Shown one piece after another: positions 54,167 through 64,000 of a stretch of 64,000 nucleotides of DNA; the first letter of the stretch is position 1, and every line of letters begins with the position of its first letter. Under the pieces are notes generated by a model that saw only the letters and a list, made by a program, of their open reading frames with translations, searched no databases and was not told the DNA's origin. Made by a program: the position numbers and the translations under genes. Source of the stretch: Actinostola sp. cb2023 (lineage: Eukaryota > Cnidaria > Anthozoa > Actiniaria > Actinostolidae); assembly GCA_033675265.1 (NCBI GenBank), contig JAUJYZ010001490.1, positions 107,001 through 171,000 of the forward strand. The letters run 5' to 3'.

Positions 54167-55765
54167 TTAATGGTCGTAACTCCTTGTCTTGTGGTGCGGG
54201 AGTTTTGCCTGTTGACGTCTCGTAGGACGCACGGTTTCCTCGTCGGCTGTTTCTAACGTTAAGAAGGGGTCGTTTCTTTCTTGAGCAATATCTTGAACAA
54301 ACTCTGACAGTACAGCAAAGGGAGGGTAGTCTACGGTGTTATTGACTTTGTAGCGGTAGGCGTGTCGCTGCCATCTTCTTTGGAGATCGTCAGGTAATTT
54401 CTCTACTATTGGTCTTAAATACGTCGGTTCGTCTAGAATCCCGAGCCCTTTAAATCCTCCTCCGTTTTTGGCGCACTCCAACTCTAGTAGTAGATCTCCG
54501 AGTTCTTGCAGCTTTTTGTTGTCTTTTCCTCCTATCTTTGGGAACACGTTGAGCTTGTTCAAATGGACATTCGTTATTACTGCGTCTGATCCAAATCTCT
54601 CGCACAGTTTTCTCCAAGTTTCTTTGACTCCTTCGTCGGGGTTTTCTATGTAGGCATTTCTAAGTCTTTGGACGAGTTTCTTCGACTCTCTCGTCGTGTA
54701 CTCTGCCAATAGAGAGAGTTCTTCGCTAGCTGTTATGTTGATGTCTCGGATCATGCTCTTGAATGTCGCTTTCCAGGTCCTGAAATTCTCTGGCTGGTCG
54801 TCGAACTTCTCAACTTTGTTAGAAATAACCTCCCGTCTTGCCATGAACTGGATATACGATTCCACAGTTGTTTTACCTGTAGTGGGTTGATTTATTTGTG
54901 CTCCGTTGCTAACGAGCAGCTCAGAAATTTTGTGGTTGCTAGGGGGCACTTGAATGGCTTCCCGTGCCTCATGATGTGGTTGGGCGCTGAGATAATCAAT
55001 GACTCTCTGTTTTGAATCTATTTCTGGTAGATTAGGTCCTTCTGAACCGGTATTTTCGTCTTTATAACCACACTCATCTTCAATGGCAGTAAGTCTGGCT
55101 TGAGCTATAGCCACTTCTTCGTCCAGTACTAGGCTCTGAAGCCGTATTTCTTCGTCTCTTTTCATCTTAGCTAACGTCTCTTGCTCTTCTCTCAACTTTT
55201 TTCCTTGTTCTTCCAACTTTTTTCTCGACTCATTTTCTATCTGAACTTTCTTTGTATGCATCTCTGCTTTCTTTAACGCTGCAGCAGCGTCGGCCTTCGC
55301 TTGGGCACGGATTGCAGAAGTTGATGATGTTGAGGACGTGTGCGAAACGTACGAGCGGTTTGAACCTAATTCCTGCAAGAGATCATTTTTACACGCCATA
55401 GCATCGTTAATAGCTGTTGAAACAAATTCTTTACGGTTTCTCATCAATCCGTCGATAATATCAGCATCTTCTTGGCATTCTTTGACATTTACTGAAGCTA
55501 TAAACTCTACTAGCGATTGATGAGTGTTTTCATAATCAACAAAGACAAAGCGTACGTCGTTGATGGCCGTACGAATTAGATCAACTGAGTCGGTTGTTTT
55601 CCTTAGAATCTCAATGAAAGTTTTCGTCTTATTCCATGCCACTTCTAACTTAGATCTACCTTCTTGTATAAGGTTTTCGATTACCTTCAATGTTGGCTTC
55701 TTGTTTCTCTTTTCGTCGTGTTTGAATCCCTCAGTTTCGGCTTGCTGTGCGTCGGTGTCACTCAT
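54167..55765 (-). CDS. BEL/Pao gag-like protein
   Basis: 532 codons. Residues about 175-240 form a charged coiled coil (EMHTKKVQIENESRKKLEEQ); the C-terminal half holds the conserved Pao gag segment (KFDDQPENFRTWKATFKSMI, LCERFGSDAVI, LLLELECAKNGG, EKLPDDLQRRW). It ends at a TAA at 54169-54167, after which the same frame continues open into the Cys/His region. Whether the stop is a mutation or a programmed read-through site cannot be told from one copy. Confidence 0.82.
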   Translation of the reverse strand: MSDTDAQQAETEGFKHDEKRNKKPTLKVIENLIQEGRSKLEVAWNKTKTFIEILRKTTDSVDLIRTAINDVRFVFVDYENTHQSLVEFIASVNVKECQEDADIIDGLMRNRKEFVSTAINDAMACKNDLLQELGSNRSYVSHTSSTSSTSAIRAQAKADAAAALKKAEMHTKKVQIENESRKKLEEQGKKLREEQETLAKMKRDEEIRLQSLVLDEEVAIAQARLTAIEDECGYKDENTGSEGPNLPEIDSKQRVIDYLSAQPHHEAREAIQVPPSNHKISELLVSNGAQINQPTTGKTTVESYIQFMARREVISNKVEKFDDQPENFRTWKATFKSMIRDINITASEELSLLAEYTTRESKKLVQRLRNAYIENPDEGVKETWRKLCERFGSDAVITNVHLNKLNVFPKIGGKDNKKLQELGDLLLELECAKNGGGFKGLGILDEPTYLRPIVEKLPDDLQRRWQRHAYRYKVNNTVDYPPFAVLSEFVQDIAQERNDPFLTLETADEETVRPTRRQQAKLPHHKTRSYDH

Positions 55766-56072
55766 CGCCGGTATTGAATTTGGCTTCGTTTACGACTTTT
55801 CTCCGCGTTGACGATGCTTGAATTCGTAGTTTTGAGCTCTTTTTTTACTGTTCTGACTCTTAGTTGTAACCTGATAGCCAGCAGTTTAACCATGGAAGTA
55901 TTTCTCACTTTATTCATTCCGAAAGGTAAAAAAAGAGTGCTCTCTACGAGCGAAGCAAACTAACTCCTCAAACGTGCCAAAAAGCACGAGTTTACAAAAA
56001 GTTGACAAATAGCGCGAATCGCCAACCTAAGGGGGGAGGGCAGAGACATCATACTCGTGTCTATATAATAAA

Positions 56073-56356
56073 TACAGCTATTTCAAAAAACGTTGTCTTA
56101 TGCTTCGTACGCATTGCACATTGCGTTTTGCATATGATTATACTGAGAATCATTTTTCTACTCACAGAGCTCAACATGTCGACAAACCAAATAACTTTCC
56201 ATCGAAGCCCATCACTATATATGGTGGCGGCATGACTGTTTTATACACCTAAGACGCATTTCAATCATCGATATATACACAATGCAATACACAAAGTGCA
56301 ATACGCAATGTACAATACGCACGAAACACGAGAGAACCTTTTTTGAAATAGCTGTA
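56073..56356. mobile_element. Foldback element, TACAGCTATTTC family
   Basis: TACAGCTATTTCAAAAAACG ... TTTTTTGAAATAGCTGTA. It lies directly beside the right direct repeat of the BEL/Pao element. Confidence 0.83.
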
Positions 56357-56635
56357 TACCTAAGCATAATGAATCAAAATATGGAAGGTATATTGTGTAC
56401 TGCATAACCTTTAGCAACAAACTTCCATTTTATTCTTTGCAATCATTAAGAGATGTGAACTGATTCCCACATTATTTACGTGTAGTGCAGTTTCTTTATT
56501 TTACCATAATTTTAAATATTTATTGTAGATGAACTTGATAGCACTAGAACAAAGAATAAGGAAGAGACAACTCAACACTGTTTAGATTGAGAGACAGAAT
56601 GTCTGCCATCTTGCAGTGTATAAGGCCCAGTTTAC

Positions 56636-56738
56636 ATGAGAGAGAGATAACCCTAGCAGTAGGGACAATTATATTGTTTTATCATCCACAGGGAACAATA
56701 GAGTTCACCCTAGTGCTAGGGTTATCTCTCTCATGGTC
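56636..56738. repeat. Hairpin GAGAGAGATAACCCTAGCA
   Basis: CATGAGAGAGAGATAACCCT at the left, AGGGTTATCTCTCTCATG at the right. Confidence 0.8.
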
Positions 56739-56879
56739 TTACAATGACATTGAAATCTCTTTGTGTTCTTCCATTTCTTCCATTTATTTCATTTATTTCA
56801 ATCATGCTAGTTCTAGAGAACTATATAGGGGTTCTGTCAGCTGTTGTCCTAGCTTTTGCGTTCTATAAGCCTTCTTTTA

Positions 56880-56962
56880 ATTCTATGCGTTCTGTGCGTT
56901 CTTTGCGTTCTATGCGTTCTAGGCGTTCTTTGCGTTCTAGGTGTTTCGCTCCTTCTATAGTG
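56880..56962 (+). repeat. 10-bp minisatellite (GCGTTCTATG), short array
   Basis: About eight units of TTCT(A/T/G)TGCG. Further arrays of the same unit at 57361-57440 and 58690-59480. Confidence 0.88.
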
Positions 56963-57360
56963 TTGTATATGTTGTGACTAACTTATTGAGGTTGACTAGC
57001 CTAATTAACCTTGCATTATTTTTGATCTTAAAAATTGTCAAAAATTGTTAACGTTGTCCAGTTGACTTATTGCGGTTGATCAGTTGATCTTTGCATTATT
57101 TTTGTTGTCAGTCCAGTGGACTGATTAAATAATTTCTATAGCGTACATGTATGTTCTTCTTGAGTTTCAGCTAAATTCAAGACCTGGACAAGGTCTTGAA
57201 TTTCCAATTCAAGACCTGTCCCGGGTTTTGAATTCAGCCCCGCTCTCCCCTTAGCTTATCATATCCACTCCCGGCTTTTAGAATGTAGGGCTTATCCTTG
57301 ATTTCAAAACCGACATAAAACAATGGAATTAGAGCGTGACTGGTTATTAATTTTCTTTCT

Positions 57361-57465
57361 AGGCTTTTGCGTTATATGCGTTCTGTGCGTTCTTGCGTTC
57401 TAGGTGTTCTAGATATTCTATATGCGTTCTGTGCGTTCTTAATAATAATAATAATAATAATGGTC
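57361..57465 (+). repeat. 10-bp minisatellite array plus (AAT)n
   Basis: TGCGTTCTGTGCGTTCT units, then AATAATAATAATAATAATAA at 57440-57460. Confidence 0.88.
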
Positions 57466-57469
57466 ATTC

Positions 57470-58680
57470 TTATATAGCGTATTTCACATTCGTCCCAATG
57501 CGCTTTACAACCGATGGACATACCCAGAAATCAGAGACATGCCTGGTCGCGCAGCTCATTATTCATAAGCTTTTCGTACATTTACATATCAAAGACAAAT
57601 GGTAGAAATGTATGGCAAAACATAGAAAATCAGAAATATCTGAAGACCTAAACTTCGGATGCAAACTCCCGATAGCTAATTCACAAGTTTAATGTTTTGG
57701 GTGCTCGAATCGAGTACACTTCTTACAATCAAGCGAAAATAAAGTATGAAAAAATCGATTTCAAAAATCGCTCTCTCAACAACATCTCACCTCTGTCATT
57801 TACTGTAAAAGGCCGCCAAATTGAGTAAATTCCTAAAAGTTGGAGTTCGGTAGCAGCTTCGTCGAGCGTGGTACACACTTTCCCGATAGCCAGTTCGAAA
57901 GGACGTCATCTAAACTCACAGAATATCACACTTGTTTGGCCATAAATTCCACTTCTAATATGACAAAGTCCAGCCAAAGATAAGCTAAATTCCACTTTCG
58001 CCGATACAGAAGCATACTGAGTAAATATACTGTTTTCACCGTTGTTTTTCACTCGGTAAACGCTTCTGTCAAGATTATTTGGATCGCCATGTTTACATAC
58101 GCAGCCTGGCCTGTTAGATTACACAGGAAACCCAGAGATAGTTAGCTGAGTTAGGCTCAAAAAGCGAGAAATAGGAGAGACGATGGAGGGGAGGGGGTTC
58201 AACTTTGGGCTTCCTGTGGTAAATACCATTTTCGTATCTTTTTGCTAAATTTGCAATTATTTTAAAATGTAGAGGATGTATGATCAAGATCGTTTCACAC
58301 TATTAGTTTGTGATTCAGATTTCACATAGTTTACATGAATTTGAGCATAATCTTTTGATTCTGGGTAACTCCGCTGACACAAATAATCGTAGACGCAAAA
58401 TGTCTCTGATTTCTGGCAATGAGGACTTTTTCGGGCTGCATATGAAGGCGCCTACGGCAGCCGAGCAGCTTACAATCATGAAGAGTTAGTATGTTAGTAT
58501 GTTATGCCTCCAATTTGAAATAGGCTGTTGAACCGGGTAACAATCCCCTACTCTTACGAAGAGTTCAACAGGTTCTTTAATGTCCCCCATCAACAGGTTA
58601 GATTAGGGTCGGCAGACAGGACCTACGGTTTAACGTCCTTATCCGAGAAGACGTGAAGATCTAGCCATTTGCAGATGTAA
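57470..58680. other. No gene recognised
   Basis: Short frames only. AGATTACACAGGAAACCCAG at 58116 also occurs at 18986, so part is a dispersed repeat. Confidence 0.4.
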
Positions 58681-58689
58681 TTACAAAGG

Positions 58690-59480
58690 CATTCTAGGTG
58701 TTCAAGGTATTCTATGCGTTCTAGGCGTTCTAGGCGTTCTTTGCGTTCTTCACGTTCTATGCGTTCTTCGCGTTCTAGGCGTTCTATATAGGTGTTCTGT
58801 GCGTTCTAGGCGTTCTATGCGTTCTTCGCATTCTATGCGTTTTTCGCGTTCTCTAGGTGTTCTATATAGGTGTTCTATGCGTTCTAGGTGTTTATGCGTT
58901 CTAGGCGTTCTTCGCGTTCTATGCGTTTTTCGCGTTCTAGGTGTTTTATATAGGTGTTCTATGCGTTCTAGGTGTTTATGCGTTCTAGGCGTTCTTCGCG
59001 TTCTATGCGTTCTTCGCGTTCTAGGCGTTCTATGCGTTCTTCGCGTTCTAGGTGTTCTATGCATTCTAGGCGTTCGATGCGTTCTTCGCGTTCTATGCGT
59101 TCTTCGCGTTCTATGCGTTCTTCGCGTTCTATGCGTTCTTCACGTTCTGGGTGTTCTATATAGGTATGCTATGCGTTCTAGGCGTTCTATGCGTTCTTCG
59201 CGTTCTGGGTGTTCTATATAGGTATGCTATGCGTTCTAGGCGTTCTATGCGTTCTTCACGTTCTGGGTGTTCTATATAGGTATGCTATGCGTTCTAGGCG
59301 TTCTATGCGTTCTTCGCGTTCTGGGTGTTCTATATAGGTATGCTATGCGTTCTAGGTGTTCTATGCGTTCTCTATGCTTTCTATTAGTGTGTTTTTCTTT
59401 CTTTCTAGGCCTTCATGCATTGGGTTCTAATTGTTCTGTGCATACTGTGTGTTCTAGTCGTTCTTTGCGTTCTAGGATAA
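58690..59480 (+). repeat. 10-bp minisatellite, main array with higher-order units
   Basis: Seventy or so GCGTTCTATG/GCGTTCTAGG/GCGTTCTTC units. Every 60-110 bp a TGTTCTATATAGGT(A/G) segment recurs (58790, 58860, 58950, 59150, 59210, 59265, 59325), giving a higher-order pattern. Open frames on either strand are by-products. Confidence 0.93.
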
Positions 59481-59499
59481 ACGTTGGTGCAATCATGCA

Positions 59500-60850
59500 A
59501 TAATATCCTGCAATACTTATCCATGCATGCTTACATAATGTCCGAATTTTCGAAAACTAACTGGATACCTAAACGCAGCGAGATACGACAAGCGTGCTCG
59601 GTCTACTGCTGTTTGTTGTCAATTAGCAGTTAGCCGCCATATTGTTATTGCAATTATCCGCTAACAATGGAAAGTGCGGGCACCAGCGAGCAACCAAAAT
59701 TCAATATGCCGTGTGGCTAACTAATAAACGATATCAAACTAAATCGACAACAGACTGCAGTCTGCCGTGCTCCCTCGGATTTAAATACGATTGATTCGAT
59801 GTTTGGTAAGATAAATAGCATATACATGGATATAATGTATGTGGGTAACATATCAAACTCATTGTAACATTTGCCTCTAATCAGTTTCCATGCTCAGGCC
59901 CCCTCTCTGACTAAAAATTACAACATTTTGTGATTTTACTCGAAAAGTTTTACTCGAAAAGTTTTTACCTGTGAATTCATAATATATAATATCTTAGTTG
60001 TAATATAAGAGAGTTTTGAAAGTGACAGCTGTAAAATTTAATGTGGCAAAATAGATTTAGAAGTGCTCGGTTGTAGCGATTTGCACAAGCGAGCGTGCCT
60101 TGTTGTCACGGTCAGACGGGGATAACTGTGTTTAAACTCTAATATGTATGCTCCAAACGCATTTTTACCGCGAAAATCGGATTCAGCGATAAATTTCCTT
60201 TATTTTGGTATAAGATTCACGTATATTACGATTAATTTCAATGGGGCAAACTTCCAAAGACTATAGGTCTTTCCATGATTGTTGAGGCATTTGAATTGGA
60301 GCCGAGAGTTTCAAGGCTCAAATGGAGATTCTTCGAGCAATACACGTAGCGTTGCTCTCTATTCGTCGAAGCGATCGCTGTAACCAACACAGTGAAGTTT
60401 TACTCGATTGCCGGCTAGCTAGAGCAAATGTTCAAATTTATGGGCAATGAGTTTGATATGATTCTATCAATATTCTAATAAATTAGTTTAATAATTCCAT
60501 ATATGCCGTACTTCAGTAAACGTTATTATATAGTTTTAGTTCATTTACAAACTGCTATGAAGAAGAAGCGATACCCGGTCTGTGGAAAATGTTGGAAGAC
60601 TGGGTCCGAGTGTTTTGATTGGCTGAATTAGTTACAAGTTTTTTAAGGTGTTTGCCCTCGATGAAAGACTAGTGGAAATATCACTTGAATGGATTCAACG
60701 TTCTTTCTCCAGCACATTGGATAGGCTATACAGTTTTTAAGTCAGAGATAATATTGTCAAAATTCAAGAACTGCTATCTCAATGGTTAGTAACACTAGTA
60801 CCCAATCTTCCAGTTTTATAAAAGGAATGTGACGTTTCGACGTTACACAA
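59500..60850. other. No gene recognised
   Basis: No domain, splice-consistent frame or element ends that I can support. Confidence 0.4.
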
Positions 60851-60858
60851 TGTCATTA

Positions 60859-61123
60859 TACACTCATTCTCAAAAAGGTTGTCCAGATGATAAGACTACA
60901 ATACTACAATAAATTAAGTCACTTGATTCATTATGTTTTCAGTTTCTGCGCGCGGAACTGCGAGTTGATACCAGCGCCATTACATTCAGTTCTCACAATG
61001 CCGTGTACTTTTGCATCTCAAATTGAAATTCCACGATAGGAGATTGAATACATAATAAATCACGTGACTTTATTGTAGTATTGTAGTCTTTTTATCTGGA
61101 CAACCTTTCTGAGAATGACTGTA
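60859..61123. mobile_element. Foldback element with 55-bp terminal inverted repeats
   Basis: TACACTCATTCTCAAAAAGG TTGTCCAGATGATAAGAC at the left, inverted at the right (TCTGGACAACCTTTCTGAGAATGACTGTA); both ends continue into ACTACAATACTACAATAAA. A diverged member of the TACAGCTATTTC family. Confidence 0.83.
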
Positions 61124-61189
61124 TATCAAGTCAAAATGAGAAATGCAAATGAGAGTACTTTCTAGTACTTTCTAGTGCGTACAGTCACC

Positions 61190-61313
61190 CTCTATTAAAC
61201 GGTCACTTTCACTCAAATTCCCGGAAATCGGTCCCCATACTTACTGTAAACTTGACCTCTATTAAGTAGTCACCTCTATTAAGCGGTGACCGCTTAATAG
61301 AGGTTTGGATGTA
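61190..61313. mobile_element. Tigger-like MITE
   Basis: TACAGTCACCCTCTATTAAA CGGTCAC at the left; GTGACCGCTTAATAGAGG TTTGGATGTA at the right. Confidence 0.8.
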
Positions 61314-61388
61314 CTAGGTGACGAGGCGTATAGAGCGAGTTCACTGTATCCCATGTTGATAATATTGAATGGGTTTCGCAAGTAAATG

Positions 61389-61633
61389 TTATTGTGCCGT
61401 CGTGCAGCCGTAGATCTCAGCTCTCATAGCGATGTGCAAATTCCACTGAAGGACTACAAAGCGGATGAACCGTGCTTGTAGTTTTTCTTTCAATCGATGT
61501 GTGACGACGGTGTTGATATCTGAATTTCCAACAAATTTCTTGAAGGAATAAAAAAAGAGAACAGTAAGCATCCATATTTTTTATATAATCTCCTATCAAG
61601 AGCCCACGTTCCTTCTGGTCAGCTCCGAGAAGA

Positions 61634-61665
<32 letters not shown>

Positions 61666-63250
61666 TAGCTGACTGTAACCGGGTTCTCTGTGGCCGCCCG
61701 GCACGCCCCAAGAGGCTGCCGGGAAGACACTGACTGTTGTTGTAAAATTCATTCTTGCCACCGCCATGTTTTCCACATATTGAATAAGTTCTCGTTCTCG
61801 AGAAATGAAAAGATCTCTGGGCAATGTTTAGTTACTTCATATCTATGATCTATTATCATCCTTTATCATAGGCAGCCCAACAAATTGCTTTTGAGGCTAA
61901 TTATAATAAATAAAAGATATTTGTATGTGCACGTCTTTTCTTGATGGGTTTCCTGTGGTGATACGTTGGGTCTCTGTGCATAGAAATGTCTGATTTTTGG
62001 GATCCCTGTGCGCGTCCCTCCGGACGCACCCGCACAAGTGTGCATTGCGGGCGCGTCCTGCAGGACGCGCACAGGGATCGACATCATACATTTCTATGCA
62101 CAGGAAACCCAACATAATACGTATTGCGCGCGCTCTACCACAGGAAACCCATAAAAAAGGCGCGCGAATATAAATGTACTTATATTTATTATTTAAGTAG
62201 CATCAGAAGCAATGGTTGGGCTGCCTATGCCTTTATTAGTTACAATGTTACAGAGTTAGAGTTAGAATTACACAGGGAGTGGCTGCCCATTCTCTTGTAC
62301 CAGGGACTCATGATAAAAGTGGTCGACAAAAGTACTAATAAAAATGATAGCTAATATAATAATTTACAATATAATATTCCATATTTGGTTTTCAGCTATA
62401 AAGCTCTTTCATTGGTAAAAAAGAAGTATTTAATATGGCTCACAAACGAAAATTGGCACAAACCTTAAAAGTATATTTAAAAATATATATAGTTAATTAA
62501 AAATTACATTTTTCACAAGGGAGTTACACAGGGAGTGGCTGCCCATTCTCTTGTACCAGGGACTCATGATAAAAGTGGTCGACAAAATACTAATACTAAT
62601 GATAGCTAATAATAATTTACAATATAATATTCCGTATTTGGTCTTCAGCTATCAAGCTCTTTCATTGGTAAAAAAGAAGTATTTTAAAATATGCCTCACA
62701 AACGAAAATGGACAATTTATTTAAGTTACAGTTTATTAAATTATTATAATTTTTAATTATATTTAAATTTTTGGATATTAAAAATATTCACTATTAAAAC
62801 AAGACTCTCTGTATATAAAATCAATACCTTGACTGCATTGTATTCCCTATAAGCCTTCCATGGATTACCGCTGAGTCTATATGCCAAGCGATATTTCTTC
62901 ACACGTTGGCTTTCTGACGTGAGATAAGGTCTGCCTTGGGTTGCTACAGCAGTAACGTACATGACCTCCCCCAGGTCTACTTGCAGATACTCTCCAAGGG
63001 TATCATTCCCAGCAACCCATGCGGCCACATCAACACCAGTGTTGTACGGTAGTTTGGGCTGGTTGTGAAGTCGTGCGCGCCACGGTTCGTGTCCACTTGG
63101 ATCGTGCCAAATCGATGACGCTTTTATTGACGCATTTGGTATTGCACCAGATTGCATTCCAAGCGCTGCATTACACTCTTTGATAGAAAGTAATGATATG
63201 AAATAGATAGTGATGCCGGTCGGCCAGTGAAACAAACGCGCGCTGCTCAC
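61389..63250 (-). CDS. Secreted F5/8 type C (discoidin) domain protein, 2 exons
   Basis: Exon 1 63250-62828 and exon 2 61538-61389 join in phase 0 (GTCAAG|GTATTG ... TTCAAG|AAATTT) to a 190-codon frame. N-terminal hydrophobic stretch (GITIYFISLLSI) then Cys, consistent with a signal peptide. The rest is one complete F5/8C domain: CNAALGMQSGAIPNASIKAS, LGEYLQVDLGEVMYVTAVATQG, KYRLAYRLSG in exon 1; FVGNSDINTVVTHRL, ARFIRFVVLQWNLHIAMRAE and closing YGC in exon 2. Such domains bind carbohydrates or phospholipids on cell surfaces. An alternative is that exon 1 starts at an acceptor (63177) and this is the last domain of a longer gene reaching beyond the right edge. Confidence 0.75.
61636..61664 (+). 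repeat. (ATT)n microsatellite
   Basis: About nine ATT units. Confidence 0.9.
61975..62103. repeat. Hairpin with GC-rich core
   Basis: TGTGCATAGAAATGT ... ACATTTCTATGCACA, core CGCGTCC...GGACGCG. Followed by CAGGAAACCCAACATAATACG, which recurs at 63900-63990. Lies in the intron of the F5/8C gene. Confidence 0.75.
62268..62705. repeat. 256-bp tandem duplication in the F5/8C intron
   Basis: TTACACAGGGAGTGGCTGCC at 62268 and 62524; the copies share CTCATGATAAAAGTGGTCG and TCAGCTATMAAGCTCTTTCA-like segments with a few changes. Confidence 0.88.
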
Positions 63251-63303
63251 GTGGACTACGTATTGATGATGGCGTTAGTCGCCGAAACCTAAATCAGCTG
63301 ACA

Positions 63304-63576
63304 TACAGCTTTTTCAAAAAAGGTTGGTGAAGGTATTGTTGCATCTTGCATACCAAGCCCGAAATGTATTGTGGATCATATGTACATAATGTCAGCATGC
63401 ACATACAGAAGAAATTATGCCGGTTCCATATTGCGAAGACAAAGTTTGGGAAAACTCCCAGAGTCCATATTGTTGTGACCTTTCGCTGACTCCATTCTCA
63501 TCGCCCATAGTGCATTTCGGGCTTGGTATGCAAGATGCAACAAAACCTTCACCAACCTTTTTTGAAAATGGCTGTA
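63304..63576. mobile_element. Foldback element, TACAGCT(A/T)TTTC family, 5' of the F5/8C gene
   Basis: TACAGCTTTTTCAAAAAAGG TTGGTGAAGG ... CCTTCACCAACCTTTTTTGAAAATGGCTGTA. The arms are nearly the same as at 25353-25654. It ends about 55 bp upstream of the F5/8C start codon. Confidence 0.85.
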
Positions 63577-64000
63577 TACAATCATATCTTATGGATTACT
63601 TGGAAGTACCTCGTTCTTCTACTCAGGCTACCTGTGCTAGCGCAATACTTAATCTGAAAACCGTGTCTTTTTTCTCTCTGTCGCAATATGCAAAAGTCAT
63701 GTGATATTTCCAGTCCCAGTACTTTAATTTGCGTGCTGATAATGATTTTGATTGGTTCACATGTACATCTATGTCTTTCGCTGACAACGAGGTGTATCAT
63801 TCAAATCGAATCCACGAGTTCGCCTAGAACTGAGACTTCTCGTTAAACATGCAGCCTACCTAGTCTACATACTGTTGCGGGACGAGCACAGGGAGCCCAA
63901 CCTAATACGTTACTAAGCACAGGAAGCCCAAATTCAACATAATACGTATTGCGCGCTCGCGCTCTACTACAGGAAACCCATCGAGAAAGACGCGCACACA

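Larger units (their letters stand above)
49559..56057 (-). mobile_element. BEL/Pao retrotransposon, nearly full length, inactive
   Basis: One element read on the minus strand: gag (55765-54167), Cys/His knuckles and protease (54166-53340), reverse transcriptase/RNase H (53373-51523), integrase (51536-50115) and a C-terminal domain (50146-49685). An in-frame TAA separates gag from the zinc-knuckle part, and three frameshifts (near 53350, 51530 and 50130) break the rest. 82-bp near-identical direct repeats at 49559-49640 and 55976-56057 bracket it; these may be very short or truncated LTRs. The low number of lesions suggests fairly recent insertion. Confidence 0.8.

Noticed and set aside
58750..59221. 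Arg-rich and Ser/Arg-rich frames on both strands
   Set aside because: Products of the 10-bp minisatellite; open in several frames.

Overview
The window looks like nuclear DNA of an animal, most likely a cnidarian (probably an anthozoan). The genes are split by canonical GT-AG introns. The domain repertoire is SUEL-type lectin, GM2-activator (ML-type) lipid-binding protein, F5/8 type C domain and rhodopsin-class GPCRs. More than half of the sequence is AT-rich, degraded transposon and short repeats. The phylum call is inference; nothing here fixes the species.

Left third (about 1-32.3 kb): a cluster of ganglioside GM2 activator (GM2A)-like genes. Five copies of a signal-peptide first exon and three copies of the remaining exons can be read. 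Gene 1 (minus; 12302 to 3185), gene 2 (plus; 17479 to 24569) and gene 3 (minus; 32225 to 28863) assemble across phase-compatible introns into open frames of 305, 196 and 330 codons. A further first exon at 1641-1566 points to a gene running off the left edge, and one at 14049-13974 is an orphan. Genes 1 and 3 carry an extra exon between the signal-peptide exon and the lipid-binding exons. It encodes a complete SUEL/rhamnose-binding-lectin-type domain and is flanked by phase-1 introns on both sides, so it can be included or skipped without breaking the frame. Gene 2 has no such exon and is a plain GM2A homologue of almost the human length. The cluster also shows repeated intra-exon tandem duplication: an 81-bp unit containing exon end plus splice donor (eight extra copies in gene 1, two in gene 2), a 75-bp in-frame duplication in the last exon of gene 3, and decayed copies of the 5' edge of the lectin exon in gene 1. 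Ty3/gypsy 3' ends lie directly upstream of four of the five first exons.

Middle (33-46 kb): MITE and minisatellite regions (17-bp units at 35 kb; 15-bp units with a 540-bp higher-order duplication at 39.7-42.3 kb), and two intronless paralogous class A GPCR genes of exactly 320 codons each on the minus strand (38397-39359 and 44338-45300).

Right (46-64 kb): several foldback/MITE elements, a nearly full-length but broken BEL/Pao retrotransposon on the minus strand (49685-55765) bracketed by 82-bp direct repeats, a 10-bp minisatellite (58.7-59.4 kb), and a two-exon gene for a small secreted F5/8 type C (discoidin) protein (63250 to 61389, minus). A family of foldback elements sharing a TACAGCTATTTCAAAAAA-like terminus occurs at least seven times across the window.

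The strongest candidate for something undescribed is the lectin-plus-lipid-transfer gene architecture, with its symmetric cassette exon and its splice-donor-containing exon repeats.
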